64,000 nucleotides of DNA. It comes from Deferribacteres bacterium. GTDB lineage: Bacteria > Zhuqueibacterota > Zhuqueibacteria > Zhuqueibacterales > Geothermadaptataceae. Of this stretch, positions 46,109-55,339 are shown piece after piece (the stretch's first letter is position 1; each line of letters begins with the position of its first letter). The stretch spans positions 1,067,469 to 1,131,468 of the forward strand of contig JACKDE010000002.1 of NCBI GenBank assembly GCA_020633675.1. Direction: 5' to 3'. The notes beneath the pieces are model-generated. The model made no database searches. It was not told where the DNA came from and saw nothing but the letters and a program-made list of their open reading frames with translations. The translations under genes and the position numbers were made by a program.

Positions 46109-46663
46109 TTGGCAGTTCGATTGCGGTTAAGAAGAATGGGTAAAAAGAAAAAACCTTTTTATCGAATTGTTGCCATCGATTCACGAGCAGCTCGTGGTGG
46201 CAAATATTTGGAGAATATCGGCTATTACAATCCTTTGCCAGATCCGGTTGATCTGAATGTGAAAACGGATCGCGCACTTTATTGGTTGCAAAGCGGTGCG
46301 CAGCCATCGGATACCGTGAAGAGCCTTTTGAAAAGAAACGGCGTGATGTTGCGATTCGATTTGCTGAAAAAAGGCAAGTCCGAGGAGGAAATCGAGCAGG
46401 AATTCCAGAAATGGCAAGAACTGCAGGAAGACCGCGTGCGTCGTGCGGAGGCAGCTAAAATTCAGGCAGAAAGCAAGAAAGCCAAAGCCGAAGAAAAGGC
46501 GGCTAAAAAGGAAGAGCCTGTAGCAGAAGAAGCTCCGGCTGCCGAGCCTGAAAAAGAAACCAAGGCTGAAGCTGAAAGCCCTGAGAAAGCAGAAGCTGCA
46601 GAAGAGCCCGTTGCTGAAGAAACAGAATCCGAAGAAAAAAAATCTGAGGAAGCCAGCAATTAG
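46109..46663 (+). CDS. rpsP: Ribosomal protein bS16 with acidic C-terminal tail
   Basis: The first 80 residues are a standard bS16 (VRLRLRRMGKKKKPFYRIV, GGKYLENIGYYNPLPDP, YWLQSGAQPSDTVKSLL). About 75 further residues form an Ala/Glu/Lys-rich low-complexity tail (about 110-184). The start is TTG at 46109, nine bases after GGAGG, giving the usual short N-terminus; an in-frame TTG at 46091 would include the ribosome-binding site. Tails of this kind occur in the FCB group. It is tightly linked to ffh. Confidence 0.93.
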   Translation: MAVRLRLRRMGKKKKPFYRIVAIDSRAARGGKYLENIGYYNPLPDPVDLNVKTDRALYWLQSGAQPSDTVKSLLKRNGVMLRFDLLKKGKSEEEIEQEFQKWQELQEDRVRRAEAAKIQAESKKAKAEEKAAKKEEPVAEEAPAAEPEKETKAEAESPEKAEAAEEPVAEETESEEKKSEEASN

Positions 46664-46793
46664 TGGCTATCGCCAAGCTGCGAAAGCAGATTGCTGCGAA
46701 AATGGTGTGATCTGTTTTATTGATCCGTCGTAGCACATTAGCTTTAATTCAATTCGCGGTACGGTACAGTTATGGTATGTTGGAGGGTTGATC

Positions 46794-47024
46794 ATGAAAG
46801 AGTTCATTCTGTTTTTGGTAAAGCACCTGGTCGACAACCCGGATGCAGTCCAAGTGAATGAAGTTGATGGCGAAAGAACAGTGGTTTACGAACTGCGCGT
46901 CGGAGATGGTGATATGGGAAAGGTGATCGGCAAGCGAGGCAACACGGCGAAATCAATTCGCACGCTGCTGGCTGCTGCATCAGCAAAGACCGGTAAGAGA
47001 GCTGTTCTGGAAATTTTAGAATAG
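46794..47024 (+). CDS. khpA: KH-domain RNA-binding protein KhpA
   Basis: The 76-residue protein is a single KH domain with GKVIGKRGNTAKSIRTLL, whose GKRG loop contacts RNA. ATG at 46794 follows GGAGGGTTGATC; TTG at 46788 is inside that site. KhpA works with KhpB in RNA chaperoning and cell-size control in several bacteria. Its place between rpsP and rimM is conserved. Confidence 0.95.
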   Translation: MKEFILFLVKHLVDNPDAVQVNEVDGERTVVYELRVGDGDMGKVIGKRGNTAKSIRTLLAAASAKTGKRAVLEILE

Positions 47025-47106
47025 TCTTCACCGTCTTCCAAGTTGCCCTTTGATTCTCTCTTTCGGAACGGCTGCGAAACTTGAGCCATTCTCGACAGGT
47101 GATTGT

Positions 47107-47625
47107 ATGGTCGCAAATGATGAAAAAATTGTGATCGGTAAAATATTGCGGCCACACGGAGTTAGGGGATACGCACGTGTCCTGCCCGAGACCGACAATC
47201 CGAGCCGCTTCAAAGTGCTCAAGAAGGTTTGGCTCCGCAATGATGGTGGTGCTCTCCGTTCCTTCGATGTTGAGCATGCCAAAATCCTCCAAAAGTTTGT
47301 TCTTTTGAAACTGAGTGGTATCGAAACAATTGAACAGGTTGACGAAATACGCAACCAGGTGGTTGTTATTAACCGGAGCGATTGTTTACCGCTGGACTCG
47401 GATGAATACTATTTTTTTGATCTTATCGGGGCCAGAGTGGTGACCACCTCAGGCGATACTGTAGGTATTGTGCGCGATGTCCTGCGCTATCCGGCAAGCG
47501 AAATACTTGCGGTAGAGAAAGATCAACAAGAAATTTTGATTCCAGCCGTAGCACAGTTCATCAAACAAGTTGATATCGAATCATCGACAATTACCATTGA
47601 GCCGATTGCAGGCTTGCTTCCATAA
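47107..47625 (+). CDS. rimM: 16S rRNA processing protein RimM
   Basis: The 172-residue protein has the RimM N-terminal domain (VIGKILRPHGVRGYARVLPETDNPSRF) and the PRC-barrel C-terminal domain (DEYYFFDLIGARVVTTSGDTVGIVRDVLRYPASEILAV, then ILIPAVAQFIKQVDIES). RimM assists maturation of the 30S head by binding uS19. ATG at 47107 has AGGTGA upstream. trmD starts six bases after its stop. Confidence 0.96.
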   Translation: MVANDEKIVIGKILRPHGVRGYARVLPETDNPSRFKVLKKVWLRNDGGALRSFDVEHAKILQKFVLLKLSGIETIEQVDEIRNQVVVINRSDCLPLDSDEYYFFDLIGARVVTTSGDTVGIVRDVLRYPASEILAVEKDQQEILIPAVAQFIKQVDIESSTITIEPIAGLLP

Positions 47626-47631
47626 AGTGAT

Positions 47632-48366
47632 ATGGAGTTTTTTATTGTTTCCGCTTTCCCCGACATGTTTCATGGCGTGCTTGGTGAGAGCATTATCAAG
47701 CGTGCGCGTGAAAGCGATAAAGTTGCGGTTACGCTCTTTGATTTAAGAAATTTTTCGACAGATAAACATAAAACAGTCGATGATTATCCCTTTGGTGGTG
47801 GACCAGGGATGATTTTGAAGCCGGAGCCGATTTTTGATTGTGTTGAGCACATCGTAAGGGAATTCCAGTTGCAGCAACCACGGATCGTGCTCACTTCAGC
47901 GACTGGACGAAAATTTGATCAACAATACGCCAACGAACTGGCTGCTGCTGATGCGCGCCCGATGATTCTGATTTGTGGTCATTATAAAGGCGTGGACGAG
48001 CGTGTACGTGAACATTTGATCACAGAAGAAATCAGCATTGGTGACTATATATTGACTGGCGGCGAACTGGCGGCAATGGTCATTATCGACGCAGTTGTCA
48101 GGCTGCTGCCAGGCGTAATCGGCGATTTCGATTCAGCCTTAGGCGATTCATTTCAGACGGAAACACTCGATTGCCCGCATTACACCAGGCCTAGAGAATA
48201 CAGAGGAATGGAGGTTCCCGATGTCCTCCTTTCTGGCAACCACGCGAAAATCGAAGCTTGGCGGCGCGAGACTGCCCTGCAGTTAACGATGAAACATCGG
48301 CCGGATTTATTGCAAAAAATGAAAAACAAAAATAACGAGGAGAAAAAAAACGATGAGCAAAATTGA
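47632..48366 (+). CDS. trmD: tRNA (guanine-N1)-methyltransferase
   Basis: The 244-residue protein has the trefoil-knot SPOUT motifs of TrmD: DYPFGGGPGMILKPEPIF, ILICGHYKGVDERVREHL and EEISIGDYILTGGELAAMVIIDAV, and the catalytic Asp region in LDCPHYTRPREYRG. It methylates G37 of tRNAs, which prevents +1 frameshifting. The C-terminus ends in a Lys/Asn/Glu-rich tail that overlaps the start of rplS by 14 bases. Confidence 0.97.
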   Translation: MEFFIVSAFPDMFHGVLGESIIKRARESDKVAVTLFDLRNFSTDKHKTVDDYPFGGGPGMILKPEPIFDCVEHIVREFQLQQPRIVLTSATGRKFDQQYANELAAADARPMILICGHYKGVDERVREHLITEEISIGDYILTGGELAAMVIIDAVVRLLPGVIGDFDSALGDSFQTETLDCPHYTRPREYRGMEVPDVLLSGNHAKIEAWRRETALQLTMKHRPDLLQKMKNKNNEEKKNDEQN

Positions 48367-48724
48367 TGCTTTCACTGCTGCACAGCTCCGCACCGATTTG
48401 CCGGATTTTAAGGCGGGTGACACAATTGCTGTGCATTACAAGGTTTTGGAAGGTGAAAAGGAACGTCTGCAGACATTCCAGGGTGTAGTATTGCAAAGAA
48501 AAGGTAGCGGTATCAACTCAACCTTTACTGTGCGCAAAGTGTCAAATGGTATCGGTGTTGAACGAATTTTCCCGCTACATTCGCCCAATATTTCCGGCAT
48601 CGATTTATTGAGAATGGGACGCGTTCGGCGCGCGAAAATTTTCTACTTGCGCGAACGCAAAGGAAAAGCTGCCCGTATCGCAGAAAAGCGCAAAGTCGAA
48701 CCGAACCAGAAGAATCAGAAATAA
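48353..48724 (+). CDS. rplS: Ribosomal protein bL19
   Basis: The 123-residue protein has the bL19 signature: DFKAGDTIAVHYKVLEGEKERLQTFQGVVLQRKGSG, FTVRKVSNGIGVERIFPLHSPNI and VRRAKIFYLRERKGKAARI. The ATG lies within the 3' end of trmD, with AACGAGGAG upstream. A terminator follows at 48757-48790. Confidence 0.98.
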   Translation: MSKIDAFTAAQLRTDLPDFKAGDTIAVHYKVLEGEKERLQTFQGVVLQRKGSGINSTFTVRKVSNGIGVERIFPLHSPNISGIDLLRMGRVRRAKIFYLRERKGKAARIAEKRKVEPNQKNQK

Positions 48725-48756
48725 TCTGTCTCAAGCGAATCGGACGGAAGAGTTTG

Positions 48757-48790
48757 AAAGCCGCGGTCACAATCGGATCGCGGCTTTTTT
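48757..48790 (+). terminator. Rho-independent terminator after rplS
   Basis: AAAGCCGCG (48757-48765) pairs with CGCGGCTTT (48779-48787), followed by T's. The loop is 13 bases. Confidence 0.9.
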
Positions 48791-48872
48791 GTATTTTGTT
48801 GCATGCAGCGCAAGGTTCGGGATCCTTCGCTTGCGGAGGGAGCTTCAATTCAAAAGGTCATGAATCAGCACC

Positions 48873-51722
48873 CTAGTGATCGGTTTCGTGACTATACTCC
48901 GCAGACTCTTCCTGTTCCTCCTCTTCAGACTTGCGTGCCGGCCAGGCCGTGCGCAGGTCATTCCAGTGCAGTATGGCATTGAAAACCATGGCGTGACTGC
49001 CACGTGTCTGCCAACGCCAGAACGGCCTGTTGGCGAAAAGCACAACATGACCATCGCCAACGGGCGCATCCAGCACCAGGGGCGCACCGGAAATTTCGTT
49101 TTCCCCCTTCAACATACCGCTCATCAAAATATTTTTTTTCGCGAAGCTTAAGACCACGCGCGGCACTTCTTTTTGCCAAATTTCATCCTGCAGCCAATCC
49201 GGATTTCGAAAACCTCCTGTGTTTTTATTAACCTGAAAAACCGGTGACTGACTAAAGTATACCGCAACCGTGTCCTGGTAGCCGTACATGATCGGGCTGT
49301 TGCCATCCTCAACGATCGCACGAAAAAGCGAGCCGCGCGCAACCAGATTGCGGCTTTGCTTGATACTGACACGGCGGGTAATCGCCATATCGATGGGGAG
49401 CGCGGCTGTGCTGCCTTCCGTGATGAAAAGCCCGCCTTTTTCGATAAACATTTTCAGCTTTTTAAGCCCATCGTATCCCATTCCCCTGCGAATATCCTCG
49501 CTCTGGTCGATCTTGCCGATGTGCGGATAGCTCTCGGAAGCGAGCCAGGGTATTGGCCCGCCGGCATCGGTCGTACCTGCAACCAAAGTCTGCGGACTGG
49601 CAAAGGAGCGGGGCAAAATCACCACATCAAATTGCGACAGATCTTCAGTTGCGAGCTCTTGCTCAGACAGGTAGGCATAGGGGATATGCAATTGGTCAAA
49701 TGCATGCCGCCACCATCCCGCCTCCTGTGGCGTGGCGACCCAGGTGTGCAAAAGCGCGATCCGTGGCACTTCCACTTCATGGCTGGGAACTTCGGGCATG
49801 CGTGAAAGGCCAACTAACTCAATGCCAAACTCTTCAGAAGCCCGTTGGATTTTTCGGTTGAAATCGTCGCCGTTTTCGTCGGCCTTTATCACGAAGCTGC
49901 CAGTTCGGTATGCTGCACCATCAATTTTGATACTCTTTTCCAGTGCGTGCATTCGAATGTCTGGCAATGCAAACCGAAAAGATGCCAGATTGTCCTCTGC
50001 ACGGTTGGGTATCAGATAGCCGATTTTTGGTTTCCCGGATGCTTTGGCTGGCAAAGCAGCATGGCCATCGAGCTGCGCCATTTTTGCATCGAGAATACTG
50101 GCATCGTCCACGCGATACGCCTCGATATTGAATGCAACAGGCAGTGTCCAACCCGTGTCGCCGTATGGTGGATTCGCGTTTTTGGGAAAATTCTGGATAT
50201 CGAGCAGAACCCGCGCGACTGTTTGATAGGGCTGATCCATGCGCACGATGTAGGTGCCTTTCCCGGCAGTTTGGCTTTTGGATTGCGATGATTTGGCATT
50301 CGATTTGTTCTTTTTCCCGGTTGACCAAGCCAATTCCTGTTTAGCGCGATGCACTTCAATGCCGTGATCGAGTAGCAGGTTGATCAGAATGGTTGCGTTG
50401 TATGCGCGCTCCTGATCATGTGGAATGATCCAGGCGTACGGTGCCTCGCTCGCACCTCGCTGTACGGCATTTTTAGATTTGATGTAAAAGTTTTCAACGA
50501 ACTCCCTGCGATTGCTGGCAACATATTCCAGCGCAGAAAGCAATCCGCTTTGCATATAATTGGTATTGTTGCGCAGGGACCACATGGTTTTTTCAAGTGG
50601 TGGGCTGGGACGATACCATTCACGTGAAGTTTGACGACTGCGCAATGTGCGTTCTTTGGTATCAGGTATCGAGTTGCCAAAGGTTTCATAAAAGCGACCG
50701 ATGGAATTGCGCAAATTCGCCATCCAAATCAAATAATTGCCTGCCCAGCCAGTATAAAAATTATGCGTCCACGCGCCGGGCATCCCGCGCTTGGTGAGCT
50801 CGGTGATTTCCTCATGTGCGAGATTCTGCCACTCCTGAATAGTAATCGCATCGATGAATTCGTTGTACGGCCCGGTGCCGGTCGATGTGTAGAGGTAAGG
50901 CACGGACTCATGCAAATCGTGCATGGCTGTGGGCGTCCAATGAAAAAAAGTCTGCAACATATTTCGAGAAAGCGCCAGAGCCATCCCGAAACCGTCGCGA
51001 TTGTTGTCGTGTGCAACATAGTGGCCCCAGTAGAGCAGGCCTGGTCCGACGTCGTTGTTGTTTTTTCGGTACTTGTAAATGTCTACAATGCGATCCCGGC
51101 CATCAACCTCTGTGGCGGGATTAATGATCACGATAACGTTTTGCCGGATTTTCTGTATATGTGGCGCTTCATCGACAGCTAACCTGTAAATCAGTTCCAT
51201 CACCATTTCGGGGCTGCCAGTTTCGGGTGAATGCAGGCCGGCGGTCACGTAATAGATTGGTTTGGCCTGATCGATCAAGCCTGTGGCGTGGTCTGCGGTC
51301 AGTTTGCGTGGATCGGCGAGCTGCTTGAGGTGATCACGATAAGCATCCAGTTGGCCGATTGTCTGTTCATCGGCGACGATGAACTCCAGCATGTCACGGC
51401 CTTCTTCGGATTCGCCGATTTTGCGCCACGTCACTCGCGGGGAAGCATCGGCGACGGCTTTCAAGTAACCAAAAATTTCACTGGTATAATGCAAAATTCC
51501 GGGCGCACCGATAATTTCACCAAAATGCTGCAGCGGCGATGGAATCTGGTCCGAAGCTGGCAGATAGTCGATGAGCTCGTTGCGAAAGCGTTCGTCTGTA
51601 GTGTAGGCTTTGATTTTCTCGCCATAAACTTCGTCATGCGATTGTTGGGCGAAAACGGATGAGAAAAATGCAGTAAGTATCAAACCGGTCAAAACGGCTT
51701 TTGAAAGAAATCGCGGCGACAT
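48873..51722 (-). CDS. Secreted M14-family zinc carboxypeptidase, large paralogue
   Basis: The 949-residue product has a signal peptide (ending SSVFAQ) and the M14 ligands His164 and Glu167 in AGLHSPETG, HDNNRDGFGMA and a third His in MHDLHESVP. A Glu in GRFYETFGN is the candidate catalytic residue. The C-terminal region has a glutamine amidotransferase-like fold (GGLFITEGSTAALPIDMAITRR) and a polar acidic tail (KSEEEEQEESAEYSHE). It shares order and length with the protein at 4946-7630. The ATG at 51722 follows CGGAGG by four bases. The tail may act as a linker or sorting element. Confidence 0.88.
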   Translation of the reverse strand: MSPRFLSKAVLTGLILTAFFSSVFAQQSHDEVYGEKIKAYTTDERFRNELIDYLPASDQIPSPLQHFGEIIGAPGILHYTSEIFGYLKAVADASPRVTWRKIGESEEGRDMLEFIVADEQTIGQLDAYRDHLKQLADPRKLTADHATGLIDQAKPIYYVTAGLHSPETGSPEMVMELIYRLAVDEAPHIQKIRQNVIVIINPATEVDGRDRIVDIYKYRKNNNDVGPGLLYWGHYVAHDNNRDGFGMALALSRNMLQTFFHWTPTAMHDLHESVPYLYTSTGTGPYNEFIDAITIQEWQNLAHEEITELTKRGMPGAWTHNFYTGWAGNYLIWMANLRNSIGRFYETFGNSIPDTKERTLRSRQTSREWYRPSPPLEKTMWSLRNNTNYMQSGLLSALEYVASNRREFVENFYIKSKNAVQRGASEAPYAWIIPHDQERAYNATILINLLLDHGIEVHRAKQELAWSTGKKNKSNAKSSQSKSQTAGKGTYIVRMDQPYQTVARVLLDIQNFPKNANPPYGDTGWTLPVAFNIEAYRVDDASILDAKMAQLDGHAALPAKASGKPKIGYLIPNRAEDNLASFRFALPDIRMHALEKSIKIDGAAYRTGSFVIKADENGDDFNRKIQRASEEFGIELVGLSRMPEVPSHEVEVPRIALLHTWVATPQEAGWWRHAFDQLHIPYAYLSEQELATEDLSQFDVVILPRSFASPQTLVAGTTDAGGPIPWLASESYPHIGKIDQSEDIRRGMGYDGLKKLKMFIEKGGLFITEGSTAALPIDMAITRRVSIKQSRNLVARGSLFRAIVEDGNSPIMYGYQDTVAVYFSQSPVFQVNKNTGGFRNPDWLQDEIWQKEVPRVVLSFAKKNILMSGMLKGENEISGAPLVLDAPVGDGHVVLFANRPFWRWQTRGSHAMVFNAILHWNDLRTAWPARKSEEEEQEESAEYSHETDH

Positions 51723-51830
51723 GCTGCCTCCGATATTGGTGTTAAGGGGGGATCCGTTAGCTCAAAAGTAGAGGTCAGGAGCATGAAAATCAAAATGATT
51801 TCGTGCGAAATGGCGGGAATTCGAGGACAT

Positions 51831-51863
51831 AAAAAAAGCCATCCTGAAATATCAGGACAGCTT
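51831..51863 (-). terminator. Rho-independent terminator after tRNA-Leu
   Basis: On the minus strand, AAGCTGTCCTGA pairs with TCAGGATGGCTT (one mismatch pair) and runs into T's (51831-51837 on the plus strand as A's). Confidence 0.85.
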
Positions 51864-51868
51864 ATATG

Positions 51869-51952
51869 TGCCGAAGGTGGGATTCGAACCCACACGGGAT
51901 TGCTCCCACACGGCCCTGAACCGTGCGCGTCTGCCAGTTTCACCACTTCGGC
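51869..51952 (-). tRNA. tRNA-Leu (CAG)
   Basis: The minus-strand transcript folds as a class II tRNA of 84 bases. The acceptor arm is GCCGAAG with CTTCGGC; the D arm is GGTGAAACTGGCAGACGC; the anticodon stem CACGG/CCGTG encloses loop TTCAGGG. A long variable arm and the T loop GGTTCGAATCC follow. CAG reads CUG leucine codons. The CCA end is not encoded. Confidence 0.95.
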
Positions 51953-52041
51953 ATAATTTCCGATCAGGATTATAGCGAACCCAGGCCAAAAAGTCAAGTT
52001 TTTTGGCGAGCTTGTGAACATTTCTCACCAGCTTTTAGGCC

Positions 52042-53397
52042 CTAAAATGTAATGAAATTCCTCAGCACGGCCGCAGTGAGCAGGAAAAGCACAAGATAGC
52101 CGAGCAAAAAGACAAAAACCAGCGGCAGCCACAAGCCGGGTTCTGGCTTTTTGATCAGAATATATTTATCGCGAAAATAGCGTTCAACACGGCGCTGTGT
52201 CCTCGCGATAATGGTTTCCAGAACACGGTTGCTGATCGTCACGTTTTTAGAAGAAGCCTGCTGTTGTGGGGGGGCTTGTTGCTGCGCTGCTTGCTCAAAA
52301 TACATCGTTGTCTGCTGATGATCCGGAGGCGAATGCTGGTTGTTCTGGAAAAAACGGTTGCTTTCCCTGTGATGGGGCTGCTCGTTTTGTTCTGTATAAC
52401 CACCGGAATACTGATAGGCCTGATTTGCCCTGTCATTCATGCCGTGCGTTGCAGTGGACGAAAAGTGCTGTTGCTCCTGCTCCGGAGCGGATACATCAGG
52501 ATCGTCGAGCCATTGATCCGTATGCGCAGCCTGACCATCTTGCTCGTAAGCTGCGCTCTCTTGCAGCATCGGCATTGGCTGTGCCTGGCCGCCAAACACG
52601 ATTGCATGCGCTTCATGGATGAGTTCGGCGTCAATTTCATTGATGCCACGCTCGCCGCCAAGAGTGAGCGCATGTTCACAGAGCTGATTGATCTGCCTTG
52701 GAAGACCATTCGTGTAAGAGTAAATGCTCTGTACGGCGGCATCATTAAACAGATCGCCCACCATTTCATAGCCGGCAGCGTGCAGGCGGTGACGGATGTA
52801 AGCATTGGTTTCTTCCGGACTGAGCCGGCTGACATGAAAACGCTGTACGAGCATCTCATTGAGTTGATATAAGCGCGGCTGGTTCAAAACATCCTGCAAC
52901 TCGGGACGGCCAATCAGGCAAAATTGCAAGCACGGACCTTTTACCGGCTCATATTCCATCAACAAATAGATTTCTTCTAAAATGTCCTCTCTGAGATTCT
53001 GCGCGTTGTCGATGATGAGAACAGCATGCTGGTTGCGTTCGCTCAATTGGTCCATTAATGCGTGCAGACGCATCACATACCCGTGCTTCGAATTCGAGCC
53101 GTTGGCATGCACTTCGAATGCCTGGCAAATATTCATCACCAGTTGTTCAGAATGTTCAATTGGATTGACTAAATAGGCACAGAGGGTGTTAGAAGAGAGA
53201 TTTTTGACCACCGTCTGCATATATATGCTCTTACCAACACCTTCGTCACCGCTCAGCAGGGCATGGCCGCTCTGGTTTTGGAAGCAACTAAGCAGACTAA
53301 CGAGTGTTTGTTTAAGCTTTTCGCTTAAAAAAATTAAACCGGGGTCGGTCGATTCCCGAAATGGCGCTTGCTTTAAACTGTAGAAATCTTCGTACAT
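52042..53397 (-). CDS. ExeA/MshM-like AAA+ ATPase with C-terminal membrane helix
   Basis: The 451-residue protein starts MYEDFYSLKQAPFRESTDPGLIFLS, the hallmark of the ExeA/GspA family. It has Walker A GDEGVGKS (about residues 50-57), Walker B AVLIIDNAQ and a C-terminal AAA lid (to about 270). A Gln/His/Pro-rich disordered region (about 270-385) and one membrane helix (about 420-445) follow. Such ATPases assist secretin or pilus assembly, but no secretion genes are nearby. The peptidoglycan-binding domain of ExeA is missing. Confidence 0.85.
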   Translation of the reverse strand: MYEDFYSLKQAPFRESTDPGLIFLSEKLKQTLVSLLSCFQNQSGHALLSGDEGVGKSIYMQTVVKNLSSNTLCAYLVNPIEHSEQLVMNICQAFEVHANGSNSKHGYVMRLHALMDQLSERNQHAVLIIDNAQNLREDILEEIYLLMEYEPVKGPCLQFCLIGRPELQDVLNQPRLYQLNEMLVQRFHVSRLSPEETNAYIRHRLHAAGYEMVGDLFNDAAVQSIYSYTNGLPRQINQLCEHALTLGGERGINEIDAELIHEAHAIVFGGQAQPMPMLQESAAYEQDGQAAHTDQWLDDPDVSAPEQEQQHFSSTATHGMNDRANQAYQYSGGYTEQNEQPHHRESNRFFQNNQHSPPDHQQTTMYFEQAAQQQAPPQQQASSKNVTISNRVLETIIARTQRRVERYFRDKYILIKKPEPGLWLPLVFVFLLGYLVLFLLTAAVLRNFITF

Positions 53398-53809
53398 GAT
53401 TGATCATTTGTGTTGGAGAAATGGTGAAATCCTATTTTTCTAAGGTATAGTCCAATTCTCTTGATTGCGGAACTTCTTCTTTATTTGCGGGTTTTTGAAA
53501 AACACACCATAGCGAATTTGAATCCTGTAATTGCTTCAATTAGCAATTTGTTTCGAATATTGAACCCCGCAGCACTTTACACGTCTTTTCAGTGTGCATC
53601 CATAGCTCGCCTTTATGCGAGATAGAAATAAAAATTAAATGTCCATCTGCCGGTGCGACGAACAGGTGCTCCGCTTTAGTCGAGTTCAGGCGAAACAGAG
53701 GTGCTAATTAGTCCGGCTTCTGGGCGATATCAACAAGCCAATTCGCACAATTTGGGCGATTGTTAAAATCAGCGTTTTCTAATTCGAGTGCATTCATTTC
53801 AAAATAAAG
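53398..53809. other. Intergenic region between divergent genes
   Basis: No gene is supported in these 412 bases. A hairpin AATTGCT-TCAATT-AGCAATT lies at 53529-53548. Promoters for both diverging genes are expected here. Confidence 0.4.
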
Positions 53810-55318
53810 ATGATTATGGGATCCTGTTTTATTCGAATCAGTCACGTTCCGAAGCAGATTTTTGGGTCTGCCATTTTTATATCCGCGTTTTTAATGGCTA
53901 CTGTGGGCTGCAAAAAAAACAGCACCGAGCCTCAACTCTCGGCGCAAGCGCTCGTTATCGAAGCTGCTGCCTTTAACATCTATGCTGGCGGCTCATTGCA
54001 AATGTCCGCAAAGGTGACCTACTCGGATGGCGAAACGGAAGATGTCACTGACGATGTGCAATGGTCTGTATTGTATGGCACCAAAGGAGGAATCGATCAG
54101 AACGGCTTGTTCAGTGCGTGGGGCGATGCGCTGGGAAGTGAGACGATTCAGGCTTTTTTCAAAGGCTTGGAAGCTCAGCAAGAAATCACCATTACTGCGC
54201 GCGCGACGACACTGGCGCTGTGGCCGGTGCTGCTCAATCTCCAAAACAATGGCACCCAGCAATTTGATCTTGTCGCACAGTTTCATGATCTTTCAGCCGC
54301 TTATGTTCAGGAAGGTGCGCGATGGTCAGTGCGGCCCGGACTGGCAGGAACAATTTCGGAACAAGGACTGTTTCGAGCCAACACCGGTATGACTGGAGCG
54401 GAAACGTTGCGGGTCACGTTCCAGAACCTGGCTGTCGAGAGCTTCGTGCAAGTCAGCGTAGCTGATGAACCGCCTTTTGCGATGAGTCCTATCCCTGGCG
54501 GAGCATTTTTGATGGGCGACGATACCGGTTTGGAAAATGAGCGTCCTGCCCACAATGTCACGCTGTCTGCTTTCGAAATAGGAACTTACGAAGTGACCAA
54601 CGCAGAATATGTGAGCTATTTAAATGAAGCCTTCCGGCTTGGCGAAATCACCTATTCTTCCAGTGTGATTGCGGCGAAAAAGGGGCCATATGCAGGATAT
54701 ATTTATGCTGCCATCCTGGGCAGTGAGCAGTACCCACAACAGCGCATTCTTTTTATCGACCGAGGCAACGGTACCGGTGAATTTGCGACGATTCCCGGTT
54801 TCGAAAATCATCCGGTCGAAAGGATGAGCTGGTATGGCGCGATGGCATTTTGCCAGTTTTATGGCCTGCGTTTGCCGACTGAAGCCGAATGGGAAATGGC
54901 GTGCCGCGGCGGTCTGCAATATGAGTACGGTACGGCAACCGGCAAACTCGATCACGATGTGGCCAACTATGAAGGCTACGGCGGAGCCGATCGTTTCATC
55001 TCACCCGCCCCGGTTGGCAGTTTCCCCGCCAATCCATTCGGATTGTTCGATATGAGCGGTAACGTGTCCGAGTATGTTTTCGACGCGTATCAAGTAACCT
55101 TCTACGCCAACAGTCCGCTCCGCAATCCGCACGGCCCCGGCCCGATGCAGGTGATCGGATCGCTGAATGGTAACCGGGCAATATGGCGCGGCGGTGCCTG
55201 GATCCACGCACCGGAGATGTTGCGGTCTGCTTTTCGCGGCAATATTTTTCATCAGACAGACAATAGCCAATTGGTGCAATCGACAATCGGCTTTCGGGTA
55301 GCGCGATCAATAGAGTAA
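53810..55318 (+). CDS. Lipoprotein with Ig-like domains and formylglycine-enzyme (FGE) fold
   Basis: The 502-residue product has a long N-terminal export segment and lipobox ATVGC. Two Ig-like (Big_2-type) regions follow at about 45-130 and 135-220 (VTYSDGETEDVTDDVQW; VAQFHDLSAAYVQEGARW). The FGE-sulfatase/SUMF1 domain runs from about 228 (SPIPGGAFLMGDDTGLENERPAHNV) to the end, with LRLPTEAEWEMACRGG and FDMSGNVSEYVFD. The Cys pair of true formylglycine-generating enzymes is absent, as the C-terminal motif reads WRGGAWIHAPEMLRSAFRGN. A binding or structural role is therefore likelier than catalysis. Confidence 0.86.
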   Translation: MIMGSCFIRISHVPKQIFGSAIFISAFLMATVGCKKNSTEPQLSAQALVIEAAAFNIYAGGSLQMSAKVTYSDGETEDVTDDVQWSVLYGTKGGIDQNGLFSAWGDALGSETIQAFFKGLEAQQEITITARATTLALWPVLLNLQNNGTQQFDLVAQFHDLSAAYVQEGARWSVRPGLAGTISEQGLFRANTGMTGAETLRVTFQNLAVESFVQVSVADEPPFAMSPIPGGAFLMGDDTGLENERPAHNVTLSAFEIGTYEVTNAEYVSYLNEAFRLGEITYSSSVIAAKKGPYAGYIYAAILGSEQYPQQRILFIDRGNGTGEFATIPGFENHPVERMSWYGAMAFCQFYGLRLPTEAEWEMACRGGLQYEYGTATGKLDHDVANYEGYGGADRFISPAPVGSFPANPFGLFDMSGNVSEYVFDAYQVTFYANSPLRNPHGPGPMQVIGSLNGNRAIWRGGAWIHAPEMLRSAFRGNIFHQTDNSQLVQSTIGFRVARSIE

Positions 55319-55339
55319 ATCGATGAAGGAACGGGCAAA

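Noticed and set aside
51869..51952. tRNA-Leu as an integration site for a prophage or island
   Set aside because: No integrase, no duplicated tRNA 3' end and ordinary genes on both sides.
53810..55318. Second DGR target at the 3' end of the FGE-fold lipoprotein
   Set aside because: Its last 130 bases do not align with the template beyond short family motifs, and differences are not confined to adenines.
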